Shown one piece after another: positions 22,156 to 30,465 of a DNA stretch of 32,266 nucleotides. The DNA comes from Candidatus Apopatocola equi. Its GTDB lineage: Bacteria; Bacillota; Clostridia; Oscillospirales; Oscillospiraceae. Made by a program: the position numbers and the translations under genes. The stretch spans positions 1 to 32,266 of the forward strand of contig JAGHSH010000095.1 of assembly GCA_018065965.1 (NCBI GenBank), read 5' to 3'. The number at the start of each line of letters is the position of its first letter. Position 1 is the stretch's first letter. Under the pieces are notes generated by a model that was not told the DNA's origin, ran no database searches, and saw only the letters and a list, made by a program, of their open reading frames with translations.

Positions 22156-22195
22156 GTTTTTTCCGCAGTGCCGCGGAAACGTGCATATTTTCAGG

Positions 22196-22224
22196 TTGCG
22201 GAATCCGAAAGAATATTGTACAAT
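22196..22224 (+). promoter_or_regulatory. MFS gene promoter
   Basis: TTGCGG, 17 bases, TACAAT, about 40 bases before the MFS start codon and divergent from the rubrerythrin promoter. Confidence 0.6.
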
Positions 22225-22263
22225 AGTCGGTATATTACGATTGCACAGGAGTCTCTTTTCCCC

Positions 22264-23208
22264 ATGGAACACTCTGCTCCCCAAAAGCTCTGGACCCGGG
22301 ATTTTACCATCATCACACTGGGCAGCCTTGTGTCCATGATGGGCAATTCCATGTCAGGCTTTGCCCTGAGCCTGCTGGTGCTGGACTATACCGGCTCTAC
22401 CCTGCTCTATGCCGTTTACACCGTGGCGTTTACGGCGCCGTCCTTTATTATGCCTCTTTTCTCCGGGGCTATCCTCGACCGGTTTTCCCGGAAAAAGACC
22501 ATCTATACGCTGGATTTCACCTCTGCGGGTATTTATCTGCTGGCGGCGCTGCTGCTGCGCAGCGGGGCGTTCAATTTCGCATGGCTGGCCGCGGGCTGCT
22601 TTGTGGTCGGCACCGTCAACAGCGTTTACTGGATCGCCTACGAGAGCTTTTACCCCATGCTCATTACTCCCGGGAACTATTCCAAGGCCTATTCCATCGG
22701 CAGCGTGCTGGAAACGCTCTCGGCGGTGATGGTGCCTGTCTCCACCTGGCTCTACAAGCTGGTGGGCGCCATGGCGCTCATGGGCCGTGCGCTGGGCGGC
22801 GGTCTGAACTACCGCTTCACCCTGCCCGCCCGGAGCCGCTGGGCCGTGGCGCTGGGCGTATACTGCATCATCAATCTGCTTTTCGGCACCTACCTCTATA
22901 TGCCGCTGCCGGTGATGCTGCTCTTCAATTTCCTCTCCGGGCTGCTGGGCGTGACCAGCTATACCATCCGCGTTTCCGCCACCTCCGCCTATGTGCCCGA
23001 TGAGCGCAAGGGCCGCTTCAACGGAGCCTTCGCCATGCTCAACACCGGCGGCATGCTGGCCGGGGAGCTGCTGGCGGGACTGCTGACGGAGGTATTCCCC
23101 CAGCGCGCCGTACACGCCTCCTTCTACGCCCTGACCTTTCTGGCCGCTCTGATCCTGATCGGCGGCGGGCGCAGGAGCGTGTCTGCCATCTACAACAATG
23201 TACAGTGA
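22264..23208 (+). CDS. MFS transporter with an apparent internal deletion
   Basis: ATG 22264 (MEHSAPQKLWTRDF) follows the promoter and an AGGAG site; the much longer open frame upstream is antisense to rubrerythrin and thioredoxin. The N-terminal half is a normal MFS start (FTIITLGSLVSMMGNSMSGFA, then LDRFSRKKTIYTLD in the 2-3 loop) through helix 6. The C-terminal half (FNFLSGLLGVTSYTIRVSAT, GRFNGAFAMLNTGGMLAGE) is also normal. The total is only 314 residues against about 400 for relatives, and YKLVGAMALMGRALGGG joins two regions that are usually about 90 residues apart. The deletion keeps frame. Transport function is doubtful. Confidence 0.75.
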   Translation: MEHSAPQKLWTRDFTIITLGSLVSMMGNSMSGFALSLLVLDYTGSTLLYAVYTVAFTAPSFIMPLFSGAILDRFSRKKTIYTLDFTSAGIYLLAALLLRSGAFNFAWLAAGCFVVGTVNSVYWIAYESFYPMLITPGNYSKAYSIGSVLETLSAVMVPVSTWLYKLVGAMALMGRALGGGLNYRFTLPARSRWAVALGVYCIINLLFGTYLYMPLPVMLLFNFLSGLLGVTSYTIRVSATSAYVPDERKGRFNGAFAMLNTGGMLAGELLAGLLTEVFPQRAVHASFYALTFLAALILIGGGRRSVSAIYNNVQ

Positions 23209-23241
23209 CCGATTCTGAAATCATTTTTGGAGGACAGTTCC

Positions 23242-23358
23242 ATGAAATTTTCCCAGATGCCCTATGAGCGTCCCGACATGGAGGCTCTCAAGCAGCAGTT
23301 CACCGCTCTGACCGAGCGGCTCCGGGCAGCGGAGAGCTATGAGGCTGCCCCGGCGTGA
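23242..23358 (+). pseudogene. M3-family oligoendopeptidase N-terminal stub
   Basis: Thirty-eight codons read MKFSQMPYERPDMEALKQQF... to a TGA. MKFSQMPYERPD is the typical start of clostridial M3 oligoendopeptidases (about 560 residues, HExxH zinc site), but everything after the first helix is missing. The ribosome site GGAGG is intact. The gene was probably removed by a deletion whose right edge is near 23350. Confidence 0.75.
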
Positions 23359-23524
23359 GGAGGAAGATTCCGAGCGTCCCCCCTGGGATCAGAGCGGACG
23401 CTGGAGCGGCCGGGAACGCCGCAGCGCCCTGTGGGGCGCCCTCAGCGCCTCGCTGCTGGTCGGCACGGCCTACGCAGCCGGGCTGGGACTGGTCATTTTC
23501 CTGCTGACGCTGCTTTTCCGATAA
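23339..23524 (+). CDS. Small single-helix membrane protein
   Basis: ATG 23339 lies inside the peptidase stub in another frame, with GGAG close upstream, and gives 61 residues. The N-terminal half is charged (RREEEDSERPPWDQ). The C-terminal half is one membrane helix (ALSASLLVGTAYAAGLGLVIFLLTLLF) ending at the stop. The true N-terminus may have been lost with the peptidase deletion. The function is unknown. It ends at a strong terminator. Confidence 0.5.
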   Translation: MRLPRREEEDSERPPWDQSGRWSGRERRSALWGALSASLLVGTAYAAGLGLVIFLLTLLFR

Positions 23525-23531
23525 AGATACG

Positions 23532-23567
23532 ACTGCCCGATGCAGGAGCTTTCCTGCATCGGGCAGT
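23532..23567. terminator. Bidirectional terminator
   Basis: A perfect 16-bp stem (23532-23547 with 23552-23567) with a GCTT loop and T-run. It separates the small membrane-protein gene from the convergent tex gene. Confidence 0.88.
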
Positions 23568-23573
23568 TTTGTA

Positions 23574-25718
23574 TTAGTCGATCATGGACAGAGAGATCCG
23601 CCCCTTTTTCACGTCTGCCTCCAACACCGCGACCTCCACCACATCGCCCACGGAGACGGCTTCCGAGGGGTGGGAGAGGAAGCGGGTGCTGAGACGGGAG
23701 ATATGCACCAGTCCGTCCTGATGGACGCCGATATCCACAAAAGCGCCGAAGTCCACCACATTGCGCACCGTACCCCGGAGCTTCATGCCGCTTTTGAGAT
23801 CCTTCAGCTCCAGCACATCGCTCCGCAGCAGCACGGCAGGCAGCTCATCCCGGGGGTCACGGCCGGGCTTCATCAGCTCGGCGGCCATATCCCGAAGGGT
23901 GGGCAATCCCACGCCGCAGGCTTCGGCAAGCCGCTCCTCGCCCAGCTGCGTCATTTTCTCCCGCAGTGCGGAGAGCCTTCCCTCCGCCGCATCCTGCAGG
24001 GTATAGCCGCAGAGCTTCAGCAGCGTTTCCGCCGCCCGGTAGCTCTCCGGGTGTACGCCGGTGTTGTCCAGCAGGGAGCTGCCCCCGCTGATGCGCAGGA
24101 AGCCCGCGCACTGCTCAAAGGCCTTGGGCCCCAGCCGGGGCACCTTTTTCAGCTGCGCACGGCTCGTAAAGGCTCCGTTGCTCTGCCGGTAGGCCACAAT
24201 ATTTTTCGCCGTGGCGGCGCTGAGCCCGGAAACGCGGCTCAGCAGGGAGGGGGAAGCCGTGTTCAGCTCCACGCCCACGGCGTTCACGCAATCCTCCACC
24301 ACGCCGCCGAGAGCCTCGTCCAGCCGTGCCTGGGGCATATCGTGCTGATACTGCCCTACGCCGATGCTCTTGGGGTCGATCTTGACCAGCTCCGCCAGAG
24401 GATCCTGCAGCCGCCGGGCAATGGAAACCGCCGAGCGCAGGGACACATCGTATTCCGGGAACTCCTCCGCACCCAGCGGGCTGGCGGAGTACACCGAGGC
24501 TCCCGCCTCGCTGACCACCGTGTAGGCCACGCCGGGGAACTCCCGGCAAAGCTCCGCCAGGAAAAGCTCCGATCCCCGGGAGGCTGTGCCGTTGCCGAGG
24601 GCAATGGCGGTAACGCCGTGCCGTCGGATCATGTCCGAGAGGATGCGCCGGGCCTCCGCCGTTTTCTGATGGGGCGGCGTGGGATAGACCACGCCGGTCT
24701 CCAGCACCTTGCCGGTGGCGTCCACCCCGGCCAGCTTGCAGCCTGTCCGATAGGCCGGATCGAAGCCCAGCGTGATCCGCCCTCGGACGGGCGGCTGCAT
24801 GAGGAGGGGCCGCAGATTCAGCGCAAAGTTGCGAATCGCGCCCTCGGCGGCTCTGTCCGTCAGCTCCGTGCGGAGCTCCCGCTCCAGCGAGGGGAAGAGC
24901 AGCCGCTTCCAGCTGTCAGCGGCGGCATGGGCCACAAAAAGGTTGGAGGTGCTCACCGGGCGGATCAGCCGCCGCTTCAGCTCCGAGAGCGCCGCCGTTT
25001 CGTCCGGCTCGATGCTCACGCGAAGCACGCCCTCCCGCTCGCCCCGGTTGATAGCCAGAATGCGGTGATCCTGCAGACTGCGCACACTCTGCCGGAAGCC
25101 GCAGTACATACCGTAAACGCCTTCCTCCCCGCCGCAGCCCTCGCTGACGAGCTCGCCCCGGCTGCGCAGCTGCGCCCGCAGAGCGCCCCGGATGGCAGCG
25201 TCGTCGCTGATGCGCTCGGCAAGGATGTCCGAGGCGCCGCTGAGCGCCTCCTCCACGGAGTTCACGCCCTTCTGCGCACTCACAAAGGGCGCAGCCAGCT
25301 CCTCCGGGCTCCGCTTCTTCTCCTGCTGGGCAAAGAGCAGCTCCGCCAGCGGCTCCAGTCCCTTCTCCCGGGCCACCGTGGCGCGGGTGCGGCGCTTCTG
25401 CTTGAAGGGACGGTAAAGATCCTCGATCTCCGCAAGGGTCGCGGCATTGTCCAGCGCCCTGCGGAGCTCGTCTGTGAGTCCGCCCCGCTCCTCTATGGCG
25501 GCGGCTGCCTCTTCCCGGCGCTCGCCGAGCCGCCGCAGGTAATCCAGCCGCTCGGAGAAGGCGCGGATGGTCTGGTCATCGGTCGCGCCGTGCTGCTCCT
25601 TGCGGTAACGGGCAATGAAGGGCACCGTGCAGCCTCCGTCCAGCAGTCTGATAATATTCTCTGCATACTCCGCCCGCAGCGAAAACTCCGCGGCAAGCCT
25701 TTGCGTCATTGCATCCAT
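23574..25718 (-). CDS. tex: Tex-family RNA-binding transcription accessory protein
   Basis: This 714-residue protein has full Tex length. In order: an N-terminal helical region (VPFIARYRKEQHGATDD), a YqgF-like RNase H fold (ITLGFDPAYRTGCKLAGVD ... ALGNGTASRGSELF), and a helix-hairpin-helix region (VGVELNTASPSLLSRVSGL, LKKVPRLGPKAFEQCAGFLRI). A C-terminal S1 RNA-binding domain ends it (LRGTVRNVVDFGAFVDIGVHQDGLVHISRLS). Tex is a cytosolic nucleic-acid-binding factor related to eukaryotic Spt6, affecting transcription and stress gene expression. Start ATG 25716-25718 has AAAGGGAA upstream and its own promoter divergent from the DUF853-like gene. Confidence 0.95.
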   Translation of the reverse strand: MDAMTQRLAAEFSLRAEYAENIIRLLDGGCTVPFIARYRKEQHGATDDQTIRAFSERLDYLRRLGERREEAAAAIEERGGLTDELRRALDNAATLAEIEDLYRPFKQKRRTRATVAREKGLEPLAELLFAQQEKKRSPEELAAPFVSAQKGVNSVEEALSGASDILAERISDDAAIRGALRAQLRSRGELVSEGCGGEEGVYGMYCGFRQSVRSLQDHRILAINRGEREGVLRVSIEPDETAALSELKRRLIRPVSTSNLFVAHAAADSWKRLLFPSLERELRTELTDRAAEGAIRNFALNLRPLLMQPPVRGRITLGFDPAYRTGCKLAGVDATGKVLETGVVYPTPPHQKTAEARRILSDMIRRHGVTAIALGNGTASRGSELFLAELCREFPGVAYTVVSEAGASVYSASPLGAEEFPEYDVSLRSAVSIARRLQDPLAELVKIDPKSIGVGQYQHDMPQARLDEALGGVVEDCVNAVGVELNTASPSLLSRVSGLSAATAKNIVAYRQSNGAFTSRAQLKKVPRLGPKAFEQCAGFLRISGGSSLLDNTGVHPESYRAAETLLKLCGYTLQDAAEGRLSALREKMTQLGEERLAEACGVGLPTLRDMAAELMKPGRDPRDELPAVLLRSDVLELKDLKSGMKLRGTVRNVVDFGAFVDIGVHQDGLVHISRLSTRFLSHPSEAVSVGDVVEVAVLEADVKKGRISLSMID

Positions 25719-25752
25719 ATGCGTTCCCTTTCCTGTTGCTCAGATGGGAGGA

Positions 25753-25781
25753 AGTATAGCAGAAATCCGCCCTCTCTTCAA
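25753..25781 (-). promoter_or_regulatory. tex promoter
   Basis: On the minus strand TTGAAG, 17 bases, TATACT, about 35 bases before the start codon. Confidence 0.65.
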
Positions 25782-25821
25782 GAAAAACCGCGCCAAAGGC
25801 GTGAAATCTCCCCCTGCGCTC

Positions 25822-25850
25822 TTGACAGACGGCAGAGAAGCCGATAAAAT
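25822..25850 (+). promoter_or_regulatory. Promoter of the DUF853-like gene
   Basis: TTGACA, 17 bases, TAAAAT. It is followed by a ribosome site AAAAAGGAGC before ATG 25888. Confidence 0.75.
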
Positions 25851-25887
25851 GGGTCAAAAGACTATAATAAAAAAAGGAGCGCTTCTC

Positions 25888-27552
25888 ATGTACCATAACG
25901 GTAAAATTTTCATCGCCAAGGACGGCGACGAACCCCTCTGCCTGCTCTGCGACAAGGCCAACCGTCACGGCCTCATCGCCGGCGCCACCGGCACCGGCAA
26001 GACCATCACTCTCAAGGTGCTGGCCGAGTCCTTCTCCGACGCAGGCGTTCCCGTGTTCCTGGCCGATGTGAAGGGTGATCTGGCCGGCATGAGCCGCTGC
26101 GGCACAGACAGCGAGGATATGCAGAAGCGCATTGCCCGCTTCGGCCTTGCGGAGTGCGGCTTCAACTACCACGCCTATCCCACCAATTACTGGGACATCT
26201 TCGCCGAGACCGGCCTGCCCCTGCGCACTACCATCACCGAGATGGGCCCCGTGCTGCTCGCCCAGCTGCTGGAGCTGACCCCCACCCAGGAGGACATTCT
26301 CAACATCGTCTTCCGCATCGCCGACGATGAGGGTCTGCTGCTCCTCGACAGCAAGGATCTTCGCTCCATGCTGGCCTACGTGGCCGAGAACGCCAAGGAA
26401 TACTCCAACTCCTACGGCAACATCAACAAGGCCAGTCTGAACGTCATTCAGCGCGGCATGGCCGCTCTGGAGACCCAGGGCGCCAACGTGTTCTTCGGCG
26501 AGCCCGCCCTGAACATCCGCGACTGGATCCGGCAGGACAACACCGGCAAGGGCTACATCAACATTCTCGACTCCCGCAGCCTCATCAACAATCCCAAGAT
26601 GTACGCCATGTTCCTGCTGTGGCTCCTCTCCGAGCTCTTTGAGGTTCTGCCCGAGGTGGGCGACGCGGAGAAGCCCAAGCTCATCTTCTTCTTCGACGAG
26701 GCGCATCTGCTCTTCTCCGACGCTCCCAAGCCACTGCTCCGCAAGATCGAGCAGGTGGTCAAGCTGATCCGCTCCAAGGGCGTTGGCGTTTACTTCATCA
26801 CCCAGAATCCCGCCGACATCCCCGACGGCGTTCTGGCGCAGCTGGGCAATAAGGTGCAGCACGCTCTCCACGCCTACACCCCCGCCGACATGAAGGGCCT
26901 GAAGGCCGCCGCCGATTCCTTCCGCGCCAATCCTGCCTTCGACACCCGCGAGGTGCTCCAGACGCTGGGCACCGGCGAGGCCCTCGTGTCCTTCCTGCTG
27001 GAGGACGGCACCCCCTCCATGGTGCGCAAGGCCAGCATCCTGCCTCCCCAGAGCCGCATGGGCACCATCTCCGAGGAGGAGCGCATGGCTGAGGTCAACG
27101 GCAGCCCCCTGTTCTATCAGTATTCCGAGACCATCGACCGGGATTCCGCCTATGAATTACTGCAGCGCGGGGAGCTCCAGAAGACCGAGCAGGCGCAGGA
27201 GGAGGCCGAGCGCATCGCCGCCGAGAAGGCTGCGGAAAAGGCTCGCATCGCCGCCGAGAAGGCCGCTGAGAAGGAGCGTCTCGCTGCCGAAAAGGCTGCT
27301 GAGAAGGCTCGCATTGCCGAGGAGAAGGCCGCCGAGAAGGAGCGTCTCGCTGCCGAAAAGGCTGCCGAGAAGGAAAAGGAGCGCAAGAAGGCCGCTCTCA
27401 CCGGCGCAGCCAAGACTGCTGCCGGCACCGTGGGCCGTGAGCTGGGCAAGACCGTCGGCGGCGCCGTGGGCGGCAAGTTCGGCAAGACGCTGGGCGGCAA
27501 CCTGGGCGCAAGCCTCGGCCGCGGCATTCTGGGCACCCTGTTCGGAAAGTAA
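25888..27552 (+). CDS. HerA/DUF853-family ATPase with repeat tail
   Basis: This 554-residue protein starts at MYHNGKIFIAKDG; the frame open upstream overlaps the promoter. Walker A is GATGTGKT (residues 32-39), Walker B is IFFFDEAHLLF (near 267-277), and QNPADIPDGVLAQLGNKVQHAL is the conserved C-terminal ATPase part of the DUF853 (YjgR-like) branch of HerA-type translocases. Partners such as NurA are absent. Residues about 441-495 are five near-identical 11-residue units (E/A-R-I/L-AAEKAAEK) forming a long helix. A Gly-rich amphipathic end (GRELGKTVGGAVGG ... GILGTLFGK) typical of the family follows. The role is unknown; DNA or protein translocation is possible. Confidence 0.88.
   Translation: MYHNGKIFIAKDGDEPLCLLCDKANRHGLIAGATGTGKTITLKVLAESFSDAGVPVFLADVKGDLAGMSRCGTDSEDMQKRIARFGLAECGFNYHAYPTNYWDIFAETGLPLRTTITEMGPVLLAQLLELTPTQEDILNIVFRIADDEGLLLLDSKDLRSMLAYVAENAKEYSNSYGNINKASLNVIQRGMAALETQGANVFFGEPALNIRDWIRQDNTGKGYINILDSRSLINNPKMYAMFLLWLLSELFEVLPEVGDAEKPKLIFFFDEAHLLFSDAPKPLLRKIEQVVKLIRSKGVGVYFITQNPADIPDGVLAQLGNKVQHALHAYTPADMKGLKAAADSFRANPAFDTREVLQTLGTGEALVSFLLEDGTPSMVRKASILPPQSRMGTISEEERMAEVNGSPLFYQYSETIDRDSAYELLQRGELQKTEQAQEEAERIAAEKAAEKARIAAEKAAEKERLAAEKAAEKARIAEEKAAEKERLAAEKAAEKEKERKKAALTGAAKTAAGTVGRELGKTVGGAVGGKFGKTLGGNLGASLGRGILGTLFGK
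27208..27372 (+). repeat. Five tandem 33-bp repeats encoding a hendecad helix
   Basis: Five copies of an 11-codon unit lie head to tail: ERIAAEKAAEK, ARIAAEKAAEK, ERLAAEKAAEK, ARIAEEKAAEK, ERLAAEKAAEK. Units alternate ER and AR, suggesting a 66-bp higher-order unit. Copy number is likely to vary between strains. Confidence 0.85.
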
Positions 27553-27570
27553 TACCCCGCTTTTACATGA

Positions 27571-27614
27571 AAAAAGGTTCCCCGCAAAACACAGATTTTG
27601 CAGGGAACCTTTTT
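27571..27614. terminator. Bidirectional terminator
   Basis: A 12-bp stem (27571-27582 with 27603-27614) with an inner GCAAAA/TTTTGC stem; A-run and T-run on the two sides. It separates the DUF853-like gene from the convergent hydantoinase-type gene. Confidence 0.82.
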
Positions 27615-27638
27615 CTTATCTCTTTCGGAGCTTGCTTC

Positions 27639-29678
27639 TCAGAACAGCTCCTGCTCGATCTCCGCCTCGATCACCGTGCCGTAGCGAACCATCTTGCCGG
27701 TGGCCTTATCCTTGGAGGTGGAGGAGCCGGCCCGCACCACGGGGGTCAGCTCGCCCACAGCGCCGCGGCGGCGGGCTTCCTCAACGACCTTCTTGGCGGC
27801 AGCCTTCTTACTCATCTCCACGGCCTCCTCATACCGGTCGCAGCGGACGGAGCCGGTGGGCAGGTGCGCAATGTAGTAGATGGAACCGTCGCGGGTCAGG
27901 GTCTGGGTGATGCTCACGCGCACGACTGCGTTGAGTCTGGCCTGCAGAGCGCCCAGGGCGTTGGCCACATCGTGGTCGGCGGCAAGGATGCACTCTGCAC
28001 CCAGCGCCTTGGCCACCTCGGGCAGGAACACATGGATAGGCGCGCCCACGCCCACCAGCGCCATATCGGAGGCAAACATCTGGGTGATGAAGGGGTTCTT
28101 CACCTCATCGTTGCGGGTCTGCCAGGTGCGGTGGATGAGGATATCCATCTGCTCGCTGAGCTCATCGAACTTGCCGGGGTAGAGCTGGCGCAGGAGGATC
28201 TGCACCAGATTGGCGTACATGCGCTCCTCGACCATGTCATAGACCTCGTCGGCCAGCTTCTGCAGCTCGGTCTCGTTGTCCTCGCGGCCCAGGCATGCCA
28301 GCAGGTAGCGGCCGCCCAGCACGGAGGCCTCCCGATCATAGCCCACATAGTCGCCCTTGATGTGCATGAAGTCGGTGGGAGTCATGCCGACGCGCATGAC
28401 GATGCCCTCGCTCTCCAGCCGCTCGGGGCTGAAGTAGTAGAGATCCAGACCGACTTTTTCTTCCATATCCTCCAGCATGATAGGACCCTGCTCGGCCAGC
28501 GCATCGATGAGCATGCGCTCGTTCTTGGTATAGAGCTCGGGCCGCTCGGGGCGGTGGAGCAGATAGAGGAACTCATGGAGGTGGAAGCGGTTGATGTGCT
28601 TGTCCCGGGGCGTGAGCAGACGGCGCAGATCCTCCTTGAGACGGGGCCACTCCACGGCGGCGGAGCAGAGGCTCTTCACACGCCGGACGCCCAGCTCGGT
28701 GAGCATGGTCTTGTCATCCACCCAGATGTGGGTATCGCCGCCCAGCGCAAAGGGAGAGGCAAAAACGCCCTGCACAAGGGTGCGCCACTGACCCAGTCGA
28801 ATGCCGCCGGTGGCGGGGACGGGCTTGCCGCCCAGCACCACGGACACATCGGTGGTGGTGCCGCCCATATCCACGGTCAGATAGTTTTCCCCATCGTAGA
28901 AAGCCTTGCCGGCCAGCACGGAGGCGGCAGGGCCGGAAAGGATGGTCTCCACGGGCTTGTCCAGCGTGGCCTCGGCGTTCATCATGGTGCCATCGGAGCG
29001 CACCACGGAGATGCGGGCATGGCAGCCGCGCTTCTGCAGATCGTGCAGAATGGCGGAAATAAAATCGTTGATCACGGGCAGCAGGCGGGCGTTGAGCAGC
29101 GCTGTGGCGCCCCGGGCGATCACGTTCAGCTCGTCGGTGATCTCAGCGGCGCAGACAGCCTTGATGCCCAGCTGATCCTGCATCCCGGCCTTAAAGCCCT
29201 TTTCGCAGGGTGCGCCGTTGTTGGAGGAATAAAGCTCGGAGCAGGCCAGCACGTCCGCATCGGCGAGCCACTGGCGGTTGTCCTCGATGATTTTGGGAAT
29301 GTCGGGCACATCGGGGTGCAGGCCGTCGGCGCTGCCGTGGGTATCAAAGCAGCGGACCTTCTCCAGCGGAATGCCGTATTCCTTTTCAATGTTCAGATAG
29401 CGCACCAGCTCATCGGTCATGCCGAAGATCACCAGCTTGGTGCGGCTGCCCTTGTCCTCCAGGCAGGCGTTGGTCGCCAGCGTGGTGGAAAGGCTTACCA
29501 GTTCCGCCTCGCGGATGTATTCCTGAGGCAGGGTGTCCAGCGCATTGCCGATGCCGACCTCCAGACAGGAATGGGTCGTCAGGGCCTTGCCCTTGGCAAG
29601 GAGCTTTTTTGCCTCCAGATCGTAGGCCACCGCATCGGTGCAGGTGCCGCCGGTGTCGATTCCGATTCCGATTCTCAT
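27639..29678 (-). CDS. Hydantoinase/oxoprolinase (HyuA-like) family protein
   Basis: This 679-residue protein has two ASKHA ATPase motifs, IGIDTGGTCTDAV at the N-terminus and LTVDMGGTTTDVSVV in the middle. In between is VVRSDGTMMNAEATLDKPVETILSGPAAS, the family signature. Members hydrolyse ATP to open cyclic amides such as hydantoins or 5-oxoproline, usually with a HyuB partner. No hyuB is present; the gene stands alone, like many clostridial copies of unknown substrate. The C-terminus is extended (KKAAAKKVVEEARRRGAVGEL). The ribosome site is GAGAGGAAA, and a promoter lies about 75 bases upstream. Confidence 0.88.
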   Translation of the reverse strand: MRIGIGIDTGGTCTDAVAYDLEAKKLLAKGKALTTHSCLEVGIGNALDTLPQEYIREAELVSLSTTLATNACLEDKGSRTKLVIFGMTDELVRYLNIEKEYGIPLEKVRCFDTHGSADGLHPDVPDIPKIIEDNRQWLADADVLACSELYSSNNGAPCEKGFKAGMQDQLGIKAVCAAEITDELNVIARGATALLNARLLPVINDFISAILHDLQKRGCHARISVVRSDGTMMNAEATLDKPVETILSGPAASVLAGKAFYDGENYLTVDMGGTTTDVSVVLGGKPVPATGGIRLGQWRTLVQGVFASPFALGGDTHIWVDDKTMLTELGVRRVKSLCSAAVEWPRLKEDLRRLLTPRDKHINRFHLHEFLYLLHRPERPELYTKNERMLIDALAEQGPIMLEDMEEKVGLDLYYFSPERLESEGIVMRVGMTPTDFMHIKGDYVGYDREASVLGGRYLLACLGREDNETELQKLADEVYDMVEERMYANLVQILLRQLYPGKFDELSEQMDILIHRTWQTRNDEVKNPFITQMFASDMALVGVGAPIHVFLPEVAKALGAECILAADHDVANALGALQARLNAVVRVSITQTLTRDGSIYYIAHLPTGSVRCDRYEEAVEMSKKAAAKKVVEEARRRGAVGELTPVVRAGSSTSKDKATGKMVRYGTVIEAEIEQELF

Positions 29679-29755
29679 ACTGTTTCCTCTCTCTCCGCAC
29701 TATTTTGCCGCAGCAGGCTCAGAAATGCAGTGAATGCATCTTTTTACAAGTATTG

Positions 29756-29784
29756 AGTATAACACGCGCCGCCAAAAAGTGCAA
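29756..29784 (-). promoter_or_regulatory. Promoter of the hydantoinase-type gene
   Basis: On the minus strand TTGCAC, 17 bases, TATACT. It lies just after the terminator of the upstream gene. Confidence 0.7.
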
Positions 29785-29790
29785 TAAAAA

Positions 29791-29824
29791 ACGAACCGCC
29801 GGGTACAGATTCTCAGCGGTTCGT
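29791..29824 (-). terminator. Terminator of the DUF6773-like gene
   Basis: A 9-bp stem (29791-29799 with 29816-29824) followed on the minus strand by a T-run. Confidence 0.78.
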
Positions 29825-29836
29825 CTGTTTTTTTCG

Positions 29837-30289
29837 TTATTCTTCCTCTTCCTGCTCCTGCGTGACCCTCTTCACCTTTCTTGCCGCAAGGCTCAGGGTG
29901 AGCATCAGCACCCCAAACATGGCCACCGCCGTCACGGCCCCCAGCGCCAGACAGCCGAGAGGCCGCTCAGGGATCCGCAGATAGAAGCCCACACCCACCA
30001 GCGCACCGAAGATCAGCGCTGCCGCGCCCGCGATCCGGGCATTGCTCTTCGCATCCGGCTTCAGCCGCCTGTCCCAGATGCCGTTTCTGGCACTGGCCGC
30101 GCTGACATACACGCTCAGCACCATGAACACGATCCACTCGCCTGCCATGGCCTTCAGCTCCATGTCCAGAAAAAAGGCCTCCGCCAGCAGCACGGCCAGC
30201 AGCCCCCAGAAGGCGATGAGATAGCCGTTATGCTCAATTTTGAGCAGGACCTGCTCCTGCCGCTCGTCCAGAAGATTATTCGTTTTCAT
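29837..30289 (-). CDS. Four-helix membrane protein (DUF6773-like)
   Basis: ATG 30287-30289 (MKTNNLLDERQEQV) is chosen for its GGAGGAA ribosome site, giving 150 residues. After the conserved-looking DERQEQVLLKIEHNGY start come four hydrophobic helices in two pairs and a charged tail (KRVTQEQEEEE). This resembles DUF6773, small membrane proteins found downstream of an XRE-type regulator. Here the start overlaps the end of such a regulator by 14 bases, so the two were translationally coupled, but that regulator is truncated. The function is unknown. Confidence 0.75.
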   Translation of the reverse strand: MKTNNLLDERQEQVLLKIEHNGYLIAFWGLLAVLLAEAFFLDMELKAMAGEWIVFMVLSVYVSAASARNGIWDRRLKPDAKSNARIAGAAALIFGALVGVGFYLRIPERPLGCLALGAVTAVAMFGVLMLTLSLAARKVKRVTQEQEEEE

Positions 30290-30437
30290 TCTCTGCTTCC
30301 TCCCAGAATAAATCATTTAAGGTCACTCCCAAGGCCCTGCAGATGGCAGATAAATCCGCCGTGCGCTGTGCTGTTTTTTCGATCTCGGAGGGAGAGACAC
30401 ATAATCTCCCATTTTCCGCAGATAATACCTCCTGCGA
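30276..30437 (-). pseudogene. Truncated XRE-type HTH regulator
   Basis: In frame, LCVSPSEIEK...LSAICRALGVTLNDLFWEE is the C-terminal half of a HTH_3 (XRE/Cro) domain and its DLF tail, ending TAA 30276-30278. The first helices are missing and no ATG, GTG or TTG lies in frame near the left end. An AGGAGG at 30426-30433 is followed by an ATG in a different frame. It overlaps the DUF6773-like start by 14 bases. Confidence 0.65.
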
Positions 30438-30465
30438 AAAACAGAAGCATAGGAGAGGCGAGAAA

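Noticed and set aside
21328..22263. Upstream extension of the MFS gene
   Set aside because: Antisense to rubrerythrin and thioredoxin leader; promoter and ribosome site support ATG 22264.
27567..29756. 729-codon plus-strand frame over the hydantoinase-type gene
   Set aside because: Antisense shadow with no domain; the minus strand has full family motifs.
30343..30465. N-terminal extension of SpoVT
   Set aside because: It lies over the HTH remnant; the conserved SpoVT start and ribosome site are at ATG 30466.
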